A program made the translations under genes and the position numbers. 22,045 nt of DNA from Hyphomonas sp. UBA5111 (GTDB taxonomy: Bacteria; Pseudomonadota; Alphaproteobacteria; Caulobacterales; Hyphomonadaceae): assembly GCA_002414505.1 (NCBI GenBank), contig DHZF01000057.1:1-22045 (forward strand). The letters are read 5' to 3'. Below, piece after piece: positions 1-6,258 of the stretch. How positions within the stretch are numbered: the first letter of the stretch is position 1; each line of letters opens with the position of its first letter. Under the pieces are notes generated by a model. It searched no databases. It worked only from the letters and a program-made list of their open reading frames with translations, and had not been told where the DNA came from.

Positions 1-1
1 C

Positions 2-406
2 TTGCGGCTTGCCAGTGCGGGCAACCATCGCATGGGACTGAATGAAGTGGCGATCGGCATCGCCCCGCCAGGTTTTGCGGTCGAATTGGCCCGCAGCCGG
101 ATGCATCCGGCCTGGCTCAGCCGCACCGTGGCCCTCGGTGAGATGTTCACACCGGAGGCTGCGCTGGAAGCAGGCCTGCTGGACCGGATAGTCGCGCCAG
201 AAGCGCTTGATGCGGAACTCTCACTTATCCTGGAAGGCATGAAAGCCGTCCACCGACCCTCCCACGCCCTCGCCAAGAGACGTCTGCGCCATCCTGCCAT
301 GGCCGCAATTCGGGAGGCGATCGACCGGGAGCTGACGATCGAAGCCTACACATCGGGCGCGCGGGCGCCTTCAGACATTGTATTGCCGGGCAGGCCGGGG
401 ATGTGA
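2..406 (+). CDS. Enoyl-CoA hydratase/isomerase (crotonase) family protein, 3' part only
   Basis: This is the C-terminal part of a crotonase-superfamily enzyme; the reading frame is open from the window edge, so the true start lies outside. About 134 residues remain. The motif GLNEVAIGIAPPGFAVELAR, followed by EAALEAGLLDRIVAPEAL, matches the region after the oxyanion-hole segment of enoyl-CoA hydratases/isomerases, where the chain runs from the active-site Glu region into the helical trimerisation domain. Members hydrate, isomerise or hydrolyse acyl-CoA thioesters in the cytoplasm. The exact substrate cannot be decided from this end. The gene is convergent with the sensor kinase. The mmsA gene at the far end of the window belongs to valine/propanoate metabolism, where crotonases also act, but the two are about 21 kb apart and I infer no link. 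Confidence 0.85.
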   Translation: MRLASAGNHRMGLNEVAIGIAPPGFAVELARSRMHPAWLSRTVALGEMFTPEAALEAGLLDRIVAPEALDAELSLILEGMKAVHRPSHALAKRRLRHPAMAAIREAIDRELTIEAYTSGARAPSDIVLPGRPGM

Positions 407-539
407 GGGCAGACCGGTCACCCAAATTCAGCGAGCATCAGACCTGTGCGTGAGGTCAGGTTTTTGTCCTGAATTCTCCCGTCTAGGGCCGACAAGGGCG
501 TCTTCCTTGCCGAAGGGCGCCCTCATGCAGACGGAAAGT
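407..539. other. Convergent intergenic spacer with weak hairpins
   Basis: This 133-nt spacer separates two convergent genes. It holds a short inverted repeat, TCAGG at 456-460 and CCTGA at 468-472, with a T-rich loop. A second possible stem pairs AGGGCG at 495-500 with CGCCCT at 518-523. Neither is followed by a clear T tract, so a bidirectional terminator is plausible but not demonstrated. Confidence 0.3.
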
Positions 540-1919
540 TCAGATCAGGGCATGGCCTGTCTGAGTTGCGGGCAGTCTGACCACGACACGCAGACCGCCC
601 CCCGGTCGGTCAAGCAGGGTGATGGATCCCTTGTGGCTGGTGATAATCGTGTGTGCGATAGCCAGGCCGAGACCTGCCCCTTCCGTTTTTCGATTGCGTG
701 AGGTCTCCCGTCGGAAAAAGGGTTCAAATACGTGTTTGCGATCCGCTGGGGCGATGCCGGGACCGCGGTCAGAGATCACGATACAGGCACTGTTTGCGCA
801 TCGTTCGAGAGATATATCAGCAGATTGACCATATTTGATGGCATTGGCGATCAAATTGACAAAGGCGCGCTGAAGGCGACTGGGATGACCTTCGGTGAAC
901 AGGCCGGAGCTGACCTGAAGATGGATCCTGTCTTCGGGAAACTGGCCCGAGGCGCTTATGTCTTCCAGCATCCGGGCAAGATTCACGGATTCATGTCCGA
1001 CCCGCGGTGCGCCATCTTCGGCAAAAGCCAGGGTATCATCCAGCAATTCCTGTATGTCAGAGAGGGTGCGCTCGGCAGCTTCGCGGCTTGCCGGCTCCAA
1101 TGCTTCGATCCTGAGGCGCAGGCGGGTTAAATATGTCCGCACATCATGGGTCATGGCCGACATGACCAGGGCGCGATTGGCGATCAATTCCGAGATACGC
1201 GTCTGCATCTTGTTGAAAGACCTGGTTAGCGCCCTGAGGTCGCTACCTCCCGCTGGCTTCACCAGCGAAGGCTTTCCGGTCTGCGCAAAGCTGCGCGCCG
1301 CTTTCGCCATGTCACGGACCGGACGTACTTCCTGCCATATTGCCCATACTGCCAGTGCGACGACAATCGTCCCCGACAGGCCCGCCACAAATCCGAATGG
1401 CAGCCGGCGAATGCGCACGCCCAGCAGATCCGGCGTCTCGATAACGAGCCAGCCATCCGCCTTCAGGTCGATCAGCAGGCGCATGGGGAATCCGGCCTCC
1501 ACGGCCTCATCGCTCTGGCGCAGCTCGGTAAAGTCATGATTGCCGAGACCGATCATTCCGATAACTTCACGATCCTGGAGGATCTCTGAATATCCCTCCA
1601 CGGCCCGGCGAAAAACCGGAATCCGCCGGCGGCCCAGGCGCTCAGTTTCGGTCAGTTCCGGGACGATCCGGACAGCCAGGTCCGGTCCATTCATCGCCTG
1701 CAAGAGTGTTGTGCGATCTTCTGGCGCTGTGGCTTCGACAATTTCCACAATAGAGGCGACCCGAGCGGGCAGGGGAAGGCGGTATTCTGCTCCAGCTTGC
1801 CTCTGCGCCATGTGCCAGAAGACCATGACGATCGCCAGCTGGCTGAGAAAGATCACAAGGGCGATCACTGCCAGCACACGGACAGCGATCACCGATCCGA
1901 TGGCCGGGAACCGTATCAT
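540..1919 (-). CDS. Membrane sensor histidine kinase (HAMP, HisKA, HATPase_c)
   Basis: A 459-aa inner-membrane kinase, partner of the response regulator just upstream. Hydrophobic segments lie near residues 10-35 and 174-195 and enclose a periplasmic sensing region of about 135 residues. A HAMP linker follows (about 196-248), then the dimerisation/phosphoacceptor helix MSAMTHDVRTYLTRLR with the phosphorylated His at 258. The ATP-binding domain shows the N box (VNLIANAIKYG, Asn359), the G1 box (SDRGPGIA, Asp384) and the G2 box (GAGLGLAIAH, from 414). The layout resembles EnvZ-type kinases. The H box is unusual: the common HDLRTP is HDVRTY here, so the proline linked to phosphatase activity and helix bending is replaced by Tyr. 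Its ATG overlaps the regulator stop as ATGA, indicating translational coupling. The signal sensed is unknown. Confidence 0.93.
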   Translation of the reverse strand: MIRFPAIGSVIAVRVLAVIALVIFLSQLAIVMVFWHMAQRQAGAEYRLPLPARVASIVEIVEATAPEDRTTLLQAMNGPDLAVRIVPELTETERLGRRRIPVFRRAVEGYSEILQDREVIGMIGLGNHDFTELRQSDEAVEAGFPMRLLIDLKADGWLVIETPDLLGVRIRRLPFGFVAGLSGTIVVALAVWAIWQEVRPVRDMAKAARSFAQTGKPSLVKPAGGSDLRALTRSFNKMQTRISELIANRALVMSAMTHDVRTYLTRLRLRIEALEPASREAAERTLSDIQELLDDTLAFAEDGAPRVGHESVNLARMLEDISASGQFPEDRIHLQVSSGLFTEGHPSRLQRAFVNLIANAIKYGQSADISLERCANSACIVISDRGPGIAPADRKHVFEPFFRRETSRNRKTEGAGLGLAIAHTIITSHKGSITLLDRPGGGLRVVVRLPATQTGHALI

Positions 1920-2626
1920 GTGTTCACGTGCTCAGCCAGAATGTAGCCCCCGTTCCGGATTGTCTTGATCAGTGTCGGATTGGAGGGGTCCTGTTCGATT
2001 TTCCGGCGCAGCCGACTGATCTGGACATCGATAGACCGGTCGAAGACGCCGCCAAGACTGCGCCCGCTGACCAGTTCGAGTAACCGGTCCCGGTCCAGCA
2101 CACGCTGTGGCCGGCTGAGGAAGACTGTCAGGAGGGTAAATTCACCGCTGGACAGGGCGATGGGGGTGCCCTTCAGCGTCCGGACGTCCCGACGATCATA
2201 ATTGATGATGAGATGAGCGCAGCGGACTTCATTCGGCCTGCGCGGGTCACTCGATGAGGATCGTCGCAGGATCGCGCGGATGCGCGCCAACAATTCACGT
2301 GGGCTGAAAGGCTTGGCCATATAATCATCCGCGCCAAGCTCCATCCCGACAATGCGATCGATTTCATCTCCTCGCGCTGTCAGGATCAGGATCGGAACAG
2401 AGGAAGCTGCCCGCAGCCGACGACAGATGGCAAGACCGTCTTCCCCATAAGGAAGCATGAGATCGAGGATGATCAGGCTCGGATCCGTGCTGGCCAGCAC
2501 ATGGTCCATGTCCGGGCCGCTGGCTGCGGTGAGGCAGTCAAACCCGTTGGAAGACAGATATTCGCAGACAAGCGTACGAATCTCGTCGTCATCTTCCACA
2601 ATCAGTATCAGCGGATGGTGATCCAT
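1916..2626 (-). CDS. OmpR/PhoB-family response regulator
   Basis: A 236-aa two-component response regulator. The receiver domain (about 6-118) has the acidic pocket EDDD (11-14), phosphoacceptor Asp55 in LIILDLMLP, the switch Thr83 in LILTARGD and Lys105 in DDYMAKPF. The C-terminal winged-helix DNA-binding domain (about 140-232) ends with DVQISRLRRKIEQDP and the typical IKTIRNGGYIL. I chose the ATG at 2626 because the receiver begins a few residues later, as usual. An in-frame GTG at 2662 would add 12 residues, and neither start has a strong ribosome binding site. The gene is transcribed first, then the kinase. A GTTACA tandem repeat upstream at 2678-2693 is a good candidate for its own binding site. 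Confidence 0.93.
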   Translation of the reverse strand: MDHHPLILIVEDDDEIRTLVCEYLSSNGFDCLTAASGPDMDHVLASTDPSLIILDLMLPYGEDGLAICRRLRAASSVPILILTARGDEIDRIVGMELGADDYMAKPFSPRELLARIRAILRRSSSSDPRRPNEVRCAHLIINYDRRDVRTLKGTPIALSSGEFTLLTVFLSRPQRVLDRDRLLELVSGRSLGGVFDRSIDVQISRLRRKIEQDPSNPTLIKTIRNGGYILAEHVNT

Positions 2627-2677
2627 ACGCCGAGTCTTAAGGCCTTGCCCGGAAGAATCCACTCCAGACGGGCCGAC

Positions 2678-2693
2678 GTTACAATTTGTTACA
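2678..2693. promoter_or_regulatory. Tandem GTTACA direct repeat, probable OmpR-type regulator box
   Basis: GTTACAATTTGTTACA contains two identical hexamers, at 2678-2683 and 2688-2693, with a start-to-start distance of exactly 10 bp. OmpR/PhoB-family regulators bind head-to-tail half-sites one helical turn apart. A related GTTACC occurs at 2720-2725, about three turns further on. The site lies in the divergent region between the response regulator start (2626) and the exported protein start (2788), so it could control both. Binding is inferred, not shown. Confidence 0.6.
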
Positions 2694-2787
2694 CGACGAT
2701 ACGCGCCGGAAAAACGGCCGTTACCTCACTGCGCTAAATGTCGTCCGGTCGCGTAATGACCGGCCAGATCCGAAGGAGATAAACACC

Positions 2788-3357
2788 ATGATGCGTACCT
2801 CAAAACGACCCGCAATACTCGCTTCTCTGACCCTTGTCAGTGTCATCGCGCTTGTGCCGGCGGCCCAGGCTGAGCGCTCGCGCCAAGCGACGGTTTCCAA
2901 CTCAAACGGGCGCACGGCCACCGCAACACGCCAGGTCGGCATAGACAATGGCTCCGTGACCCGGAATGGCTCGATCCAGACCGGTCAGGGCAAAGGTGCC
3001 ACCCGTTCCAGTCAAGCTGGTTATGATTCCACAACAGGCACACGCTACCGCAATGGGTCGACGACCACGAATGCCGGCCGGACCGTTTCGAGCGGCACGA
3101 CGGCTTCATGCGCCAATGGCGTGTGCAACCGGACCGGTTCGGTGAGCACTTCGGACGGAGCCACAGCCGGACGGACTGTCACACGCTATCGGGATGAGAC
3201 GGGCGGGTATGTGAAAGACGCCGAAATCTATGGCCCGGAGGGTCAGACCGCCGCGCGGACAGTCGCGCGTGACGGGCAGGGCACAAAAACCACGACCGCC
3301 ACAGGTCCGGACGGAAACAGCCGATCACGAACACGCTGGGTGGTCGTTGAAGACTAG
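2788..3357 (+). CDS. Exported Thr/Gly/Ser/Arg-rich repeat protein of unknown function
   Basis: A 189-aa protein with a clear Sec signal peptide (KR near the N-terminus, hydrophobic core about 9-24, probable cleavage after AQA at 28). The mature part is almost entirely Thr, Gly, Ser, Asn, Arg and Gln, and carries loose repeats of the form G-x-T/S-x-x-R-T-V or N-G-S-x-x-T. Examples are NGRTATATRQ, NGSTTTNAGRTVSSG, GATAGRTVTR and GPEGQTAARTVARDGQG. Such a pattern suggests a beta-rich, possibly extended structure. The only two cysteines, 108 and 113 in CANGVC, could form a disulfide. The start is the ATG at 2788, placed 7 nt after AGGAGAT; a second ATG follows at once. I recognise no named family. 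The position divergent from a two-component system, next to the GTTACA repeat, suggests regulation by that system. Confidence 0.8.
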   Translation: MMRTSKRPAILASLTLVSVIALVPAAQAERSRQATVSNSNGRTATATRQVGIDNGSVTRNGSIQTGQGKGATRSSQAGYDSTTGTRYRNGSTTTNAGRTVSSGTTASCANGVCNRTGSVSTSDGATAGRTVTRYRDETGGYVKDAEIYGPEGQTAARTVARDGQGTKTTTATGPDGNSRSRTRWVVVED

Positions 3358-3377
3358 GCCCGCTCCCTGGCCGGGCC
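3357..3377 (+). terminator. Weak hairpin after the repeat protein gene
   Basis: GGCCCG (3357-3362) and CGGGCC (3372-3377) form a 6-bp GC stem with a 9-nt loop, starting at the stop codon of the repeat protein. No T tract follows directly. A second inverted repeat, GTCTGG/CCAGAC at 3396-3407, precedes the T-rich CTTTTCTTCT. Either could attenuate transcription before the next gene, but neither is a textbook terminator. Confidence 0.3.
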
Positions 3378-3433
3378 CGCCGAAAGTGACAGCGCGTCTG
3401 GCCAGACCTTTTCTTCTGTTGTGACAAGGAACC

Positions 3434-4276
3434 ATGTTCATGTTTGCCAGTGTTCTGAGGGATCACATGCCGGAGGCAGGCCCGCTCCTTGTCGGCCTCG
3501 CGATCGCGCTTGTCGCACTTGGCCGTTATCTGATATTCGCTGGGGGCGCGCTCGGGATAATCACCCTGTTCCGCCGACCGCTCAGGTTTCGGCAGATTCA
3601 GAAAATACCCTTTACATCGACCCAGATGACTCGCGAATTTCTCTACTCGCTCTCCTCTTTTATCGTGTTTGCCAGTGTCGGTCTGGCAGGTTTTCGACTG
3701 AATGAGACGGTGGGATTCTTCGCGATCTACAAGGTACCGGATCAGTATGGCTGGGTGTGGTTTGCCCTTTCCGTGCCGGTTGCGTTGCTTGTGCACGATT
3801 TCTATTTCTACTGGGCCCATCGTTTCATGCACCAGCCGGGCATATTCGAGCGCGTACACCGCATTCATCATCTTTCGACCAATCCGTCCCCGTTGGCCGC
3901 CTTTGCCTTCCATCCCCTGGAAGCTGTCATCGAGGCGCTGGGCTTCATCCTTATCCTGACCGTCGTCCCCATGCATCCTCTGGCCTTTCTGATTGTCTCC
4001 ACCCTAATGATCACGATCAATGTGATCGGGCATCTTGGCTATGAACTCTATCCGAGCGGATTGCAGGCATCTGCGTTTGGAAAATTTCTCAACACCGCGA
4101 CCGGTCACAACCAGCATCACCGGGCTTTCAGCTTCAATTATGGTCTCTACACCTTGGTCTGGGACCGGCTCTTCAAGACCACTCATCCACACTATGAGGC
4201 GACATTTGACGCCCTCACAGCCCGCCAGTCTGCGGGACCGGACTCTCCCTTGTCAGACAAAGGAAATCTCTCATGA
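3434..4276 (+). CDS. Fatty acid hydroxylase / sterol desaturase family membrane enzyme
   Basis: A 280-aa integral membrane protein of the di-iron fatty acid hydroxylase superfamily, which hydroxylates or desaturates lipids with O2. Hydrophobic stretches lie near residues 16-46, 72-88, 107-122 and 163-200. The histidine clusters expected to bind the two irons are all present: H121/H129/H133 in HDFYFYWAHRFMH, H142/H145/H146 in HRIHH, and H225/H228/H229 in GHNQHH, with H160 and H200 between them. AAGGA at 3426-3430 serves either the ATG at 3434 or the ATG at 3440; the latter has better spacing. Bacterial members act on carotenoids, hopanoids, sterols or lipid acyl chains, and the substrate here cannot be read from sequence. 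Its stop overlaps the next start as ATGA, so it is co-translated with the EF-hand protein. Confidence 0.9.
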   Translation: MFMFASVLRDHMPEAGPLLVGLAIALVALGRYLIFAGGALGIITLFRRPLRFRQIQKIPFTSTQMTREFLYSLSSFIVFASVGLAGFRLNETVGFFAIYKVPDQYGWVWFALSVPVALLVHDFYFYWAHRFMHQPGIFERVHRIHHLSTNPSPLAAFAFHPLEAVIEALGFILILTVVPMHPLAFLIVSTLMITINVIGHLGYELYPSGLQASAFGKFLNTATGHNQHHRAFSFNYGLYTLVWDRLFKTTHPHYEATFDALTARQSAGPDSPLSDKGNLS

Positions 4277-4671
4277 AACACGCCCCTCATTTCGTCGGTG
4301 CACTCGTCATGTCCCTGCTGCCGGCCTGTGTCCAGGGGGGCGCCGCACAGGAGGCCGGTGCCTTTATCAATCAGGCCGACAGAAATGCAGACGGCACCAT
4401 CTCACGGGAAGAATTCCTGTCGCACCGCTCAGCGGTATTCCATAAACTGGATCTCGACGATTCCGGTACGCTCACGGAGCCAGAATTCAAATTGGCTTTA
4501 TCTGAGCGCGGGAAACGATTCAGTGGCCGTGCTTTCGGTAAGATCGATGTGGATGATGATGGATTCATCAGCCCGGCAGAGTGGGAACAGAATCCGCCTC
4601 GTGTCTTTGACAAGCTTGACCGGAATTCAGACGGTCTGCTCACGCCATCTGAACGGGACCGGGTGAAATGA
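4273..4671 (+). CDS. Exported four-EF-hand calcium-binding protein, possible lipoprotein
   Basis: A 132-aa protein with an N-terminal export signal (hydrophobic 8-17). Cys19 sits in LLPAC, a poor lipobox because of the Pro, so it may be a lipoprotein or a plain periplasmic protein. Four 12-residue EF-hand loops follow: 36-47 (DRNADGTISREE), 60-71 (DLDDSGTLTEPE), 92-103 (DVDDDGFISPAE) and 116-127 (DRNSDGLLTPSE). Each has Asp at loop position 1, Gly at 6 and Glu at 12, so all four look able to bind Ca2+. They make two EF pairs. The ATGA overlap with the hydroxylase gene suggests a joint role at the membrane, for example calcium-dependent regulation or sensing; this is an inference. Confidence 0.9.
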   Translation: MKHAPHFVGALVMSLLPACVQGGAAQEAGAFINQADRNADGTISREEFLSHRSAVFHKLDLDDSGTLTEPEFKLALSERGKRFSGRAFGKIDVDDDGFISPAEWEQNPPRVFDKLDRNSDGLLTPSERDRVK

Positions 4672-4773
4672 GATCTGTCTGGGCCCCTGCGATATAGAAG
4701 TCGTGACCTTGTTCGGCGGGCGCCCGCCAAATGGCAAGGATTCCCTTTCCAAGGGGTGTGTGGGTGCGGACAA
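4672..4773. terminator. Convergent intergenic region with a perfect GC palindrome
   Basis: The 102-nt spacer between the EF-hand gene and the convergent TetR gene contains GGCGGGCGCCCGCC at 4715-4728, a perfect 14-bp palindrome. A smaller dyad, CCTT/AAGG with a 3-nt loop, lies near 4745-4757. T tracts are absent or short, so the region may end transcription from both sides only weakly, or through Rho. Confidence 0.35.
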
Positions 4774-6018
4774 TCACAAGTCCTGTCCCCGGCATGTCCT
4801 GAGGAAATGCGCGCATTTCTGGCTCATCCAGAGATCCTGTTCCTGCGCGGCGAACTCTCTCGACTGTTCTGACAAGCCGATCATGATGAACCGGAATATC
4901 TGGCCATCAAGCCGGTCAAGGGTGGGAAACTCTGACGCGAAGGCCTGGAGCAGATTTGTCGACGTCTGTCCTGTCATTGCCATCAATCCGCCAGCAAGCC
5001 CTGCTGTTTCCGGCTTGCGGGATGATGCTATCATGATCTCGTCCATCGCCAAATTTTCGCGGCCTCGTGCGCGCGCCTTCCGGAAAAGGGTGGGGAGCAC
5101 GTCGTGGCAGAGTTGCTCGATGCTTGTGCCTGAAGGTATGTCCGCAACGGATTGCTGTCTGGCCGTGTCGTAGATGCGCTCGAAGGCATGAAGCTGAATT
5201 TCAGCCAGAGACCCGAAATGATGTGTCAGGGACGAAAGTGATATGCCGGACGCCTCGGCAATCAATCTGTGTGTCAGCGCATCCGGGCCATGGCTCAGAA
5301 TAAGCGTCGAAGCGGCCTCGACAATCCGGGATGGTGTGTCCGTTCGCGACTGTGTCATGCGGCGCGGGCGGGAAAGCGCAATCTGTTCTATGGCGCACCG
5401 TGCCGCGCTGTCACCGGGCGAACTGGGCGCCTTTTGGAGGACGCGCTGATTAAGTCTTAGAACCACATCGTTCAGCCAGGTCATGAGCTGAAGATTGCCG
5501 GGGACCAGGAGGCCGATCCGTACCGCCCCATTGAGGCCGGCCGCATAGGGCGCGGCAAGTTCAGGGTCCAGACCAGCTTCGGCAAGCCGACGTGCCCAGA
5601 ACGCCTGCGCCAGCCTGGTCCAGCCAGGCGCAGCAGGTGACAAGTCAGGCTCGCGTTCACTGGCCGTGAGAAAAAGCCAGTATACGAGGCTGGTCTGCCG
5701 TGTCCGGGTGACCATGTCGGTTACAACCGCCAGGGCGAGGGAGGGCAGGTCTTCTTGGGTCGCAGACAGGCGGTCAAATGTGCCCTCACGGGCGTCCCAG
5801 TGTGCCTGATCGAGTTTGTGTCCGTGTTCGAATGCCCGTCGGATCAGATCATTACGCGAGCCATATCGGTAGTTCAGAAGCGAGGGGCTGATGCCCGCCT
5901 TCTGGGCAAGGCTGCGCAAGCTGAGACCATTTGGCCCGTGAGCTTCCACCAATGCCAGAGCCTCGCGGAGGAGGACATCCTCCTCGCCACTTAGCAAGGC
6001 TTTCTTGAATTGGTACAT
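4774..6018 (-). CDS. Double-module TetR-family transcriptional regulator
   Basis: At 414 aa this is twice the usual TetR length, and the sequence shows two complete modules. The first helix-turn-helix lies at about 15-60 (GLSLRSLAQKAGISPSLLNYRYGSRNDLIRRAF), followed by a ligand-domain-like helical region to about 205. The second lies at about 229-280 (SRIVEAASTLILSHGPDALTHRLIAEASGISLSSLTHHFGS), followed by a second helical region. The two HTH sequences differ strongly, so this is an old fusion or duplication and not an assembly artefact. TetR proteins normally dimerise; a tandem polypeptide could act as a one-chain pseudo-dimer or bind two unlike sites. The gene is divergent from the TonB receptor and probably controls it. 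No strong ribosome binding site precedes the ATG at 6018, and the first codons overlap one copy of a 13-bp repeat. Confidence 0.87.
   Translation of the reverse strand: MYQFKKALLSGEEDVLLREALALVEAHGPNGLSLRSLAQKAGISPSLLNYRYGSRNDLIRRAFEHGHKLDQAHWDAREGTFDRLSATQEDLPSLALAVVTDMVTRTRQTSLVYWLFLTASEREPDLSPAAPGWTRLAQAFWARRLAEAGLDPELAAPYAAGLNGAVRIGLLVPGNLQLMTWLNDVVLRLNQRVLQKAPSSPGDSAARCAIEQIALSRPRRMTQSRTDTPSRIVEAASTLILSHGPDALTHRLIAEASGISLSSLTHHFGSLAEIQLHAFERIYDTARQQSVADIPSGTSIEQLCHDVLPTLFRKARARGRENLAMDEIMIASSRKPETAGLAGGLMAMTGQTSTNLLQAFASEFPTLDRLDGQIFRFIMIGLSEQSREFAAQEQDLWMSQKCAHFLRTCRGQDL
6004..6016. repeat. 13-bp direct repeat, copy 1 (overlaps the TetR start)
   Basis: CTTGAATTGGTAC at 6004-6016 is repeated exactly at 6195-6207. 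This copy covers codons 2-5 of the double TetR gene on the opposite strand. By chance an exact 13-mer repeat within a few hundred bases is unlikely (order of 1 in 1000 or less). It may be an operator half-site for the TetR protein. Confidence 0.5.
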
Positions 6019-6258
6019 ACGAACAGCATTTCAGGATTCCCGGGAGAGGCCAGTCTGCAGAAAATCTTCAGGCAGATCAAGGTCTGCTGTCATGGGGTCC
6101 CTCAATTGACACATAGACAGCTATATCTGAATGGTATAAGCGTGACGGTTCTGTTGCGGTAAGTCATCAGACGGACAATAATTGTTCATCAAACCTTGAA
6201 TTGGTACGGATGCACAGTCTTGCTACTCGCCCCTTTGTTGGCAAGAGGGGATTGAGGC
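6019..6258. promoter_or_regulatory. Divergent control region of the double TetR and TonB receptor genes
   Basis: This 240-nt region has the highest local AT content around. It contains the dyad ACAAT-A-ATTGT at 6175-6185, an inverted repeat GCAGA/TCTGC at 6072-6076 and 6083-6087, and a TTGACA at 6106-6111 that could be a -35 element. The related sequence TGAATGGTA at 6128-6136 resembles the 13-bp repeat. I could not place a convincing -10 box at standard spacing, so the promoters remain unassigned. Confidence 0.45.
6195..6207. repeat. 13-bp direct repeat, copy 2 (upstream of the TonB receptor)
   Basis: Second exact copy of CTTGAATTGGTAC, 52 bp before the receptor ATG and next to the ACAATAATTGT dyad. 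Its TTGAAT part could also overlap a -35 element of the receptor promoter, which would suit repression by the divergent TetR protein. This is inferred from position only. Confidence 0.5.

Noticed and set aside
2653..2662. GTG at 2662 as start of the response regulator
   Set aside because: It would add 12 residues before a receiver domain that normally begins right at the N-terminus; kept only as an alternative.
3179..3976. 265-codon open frame on the minus strand opposite the repeat protein and hydroxylase genes
   Set aside because: It is antisense to two well-supported genes, and its product is charged and low in hydrophobics with no recognisable domain. It is a shadow of GC-rich coding sequence.
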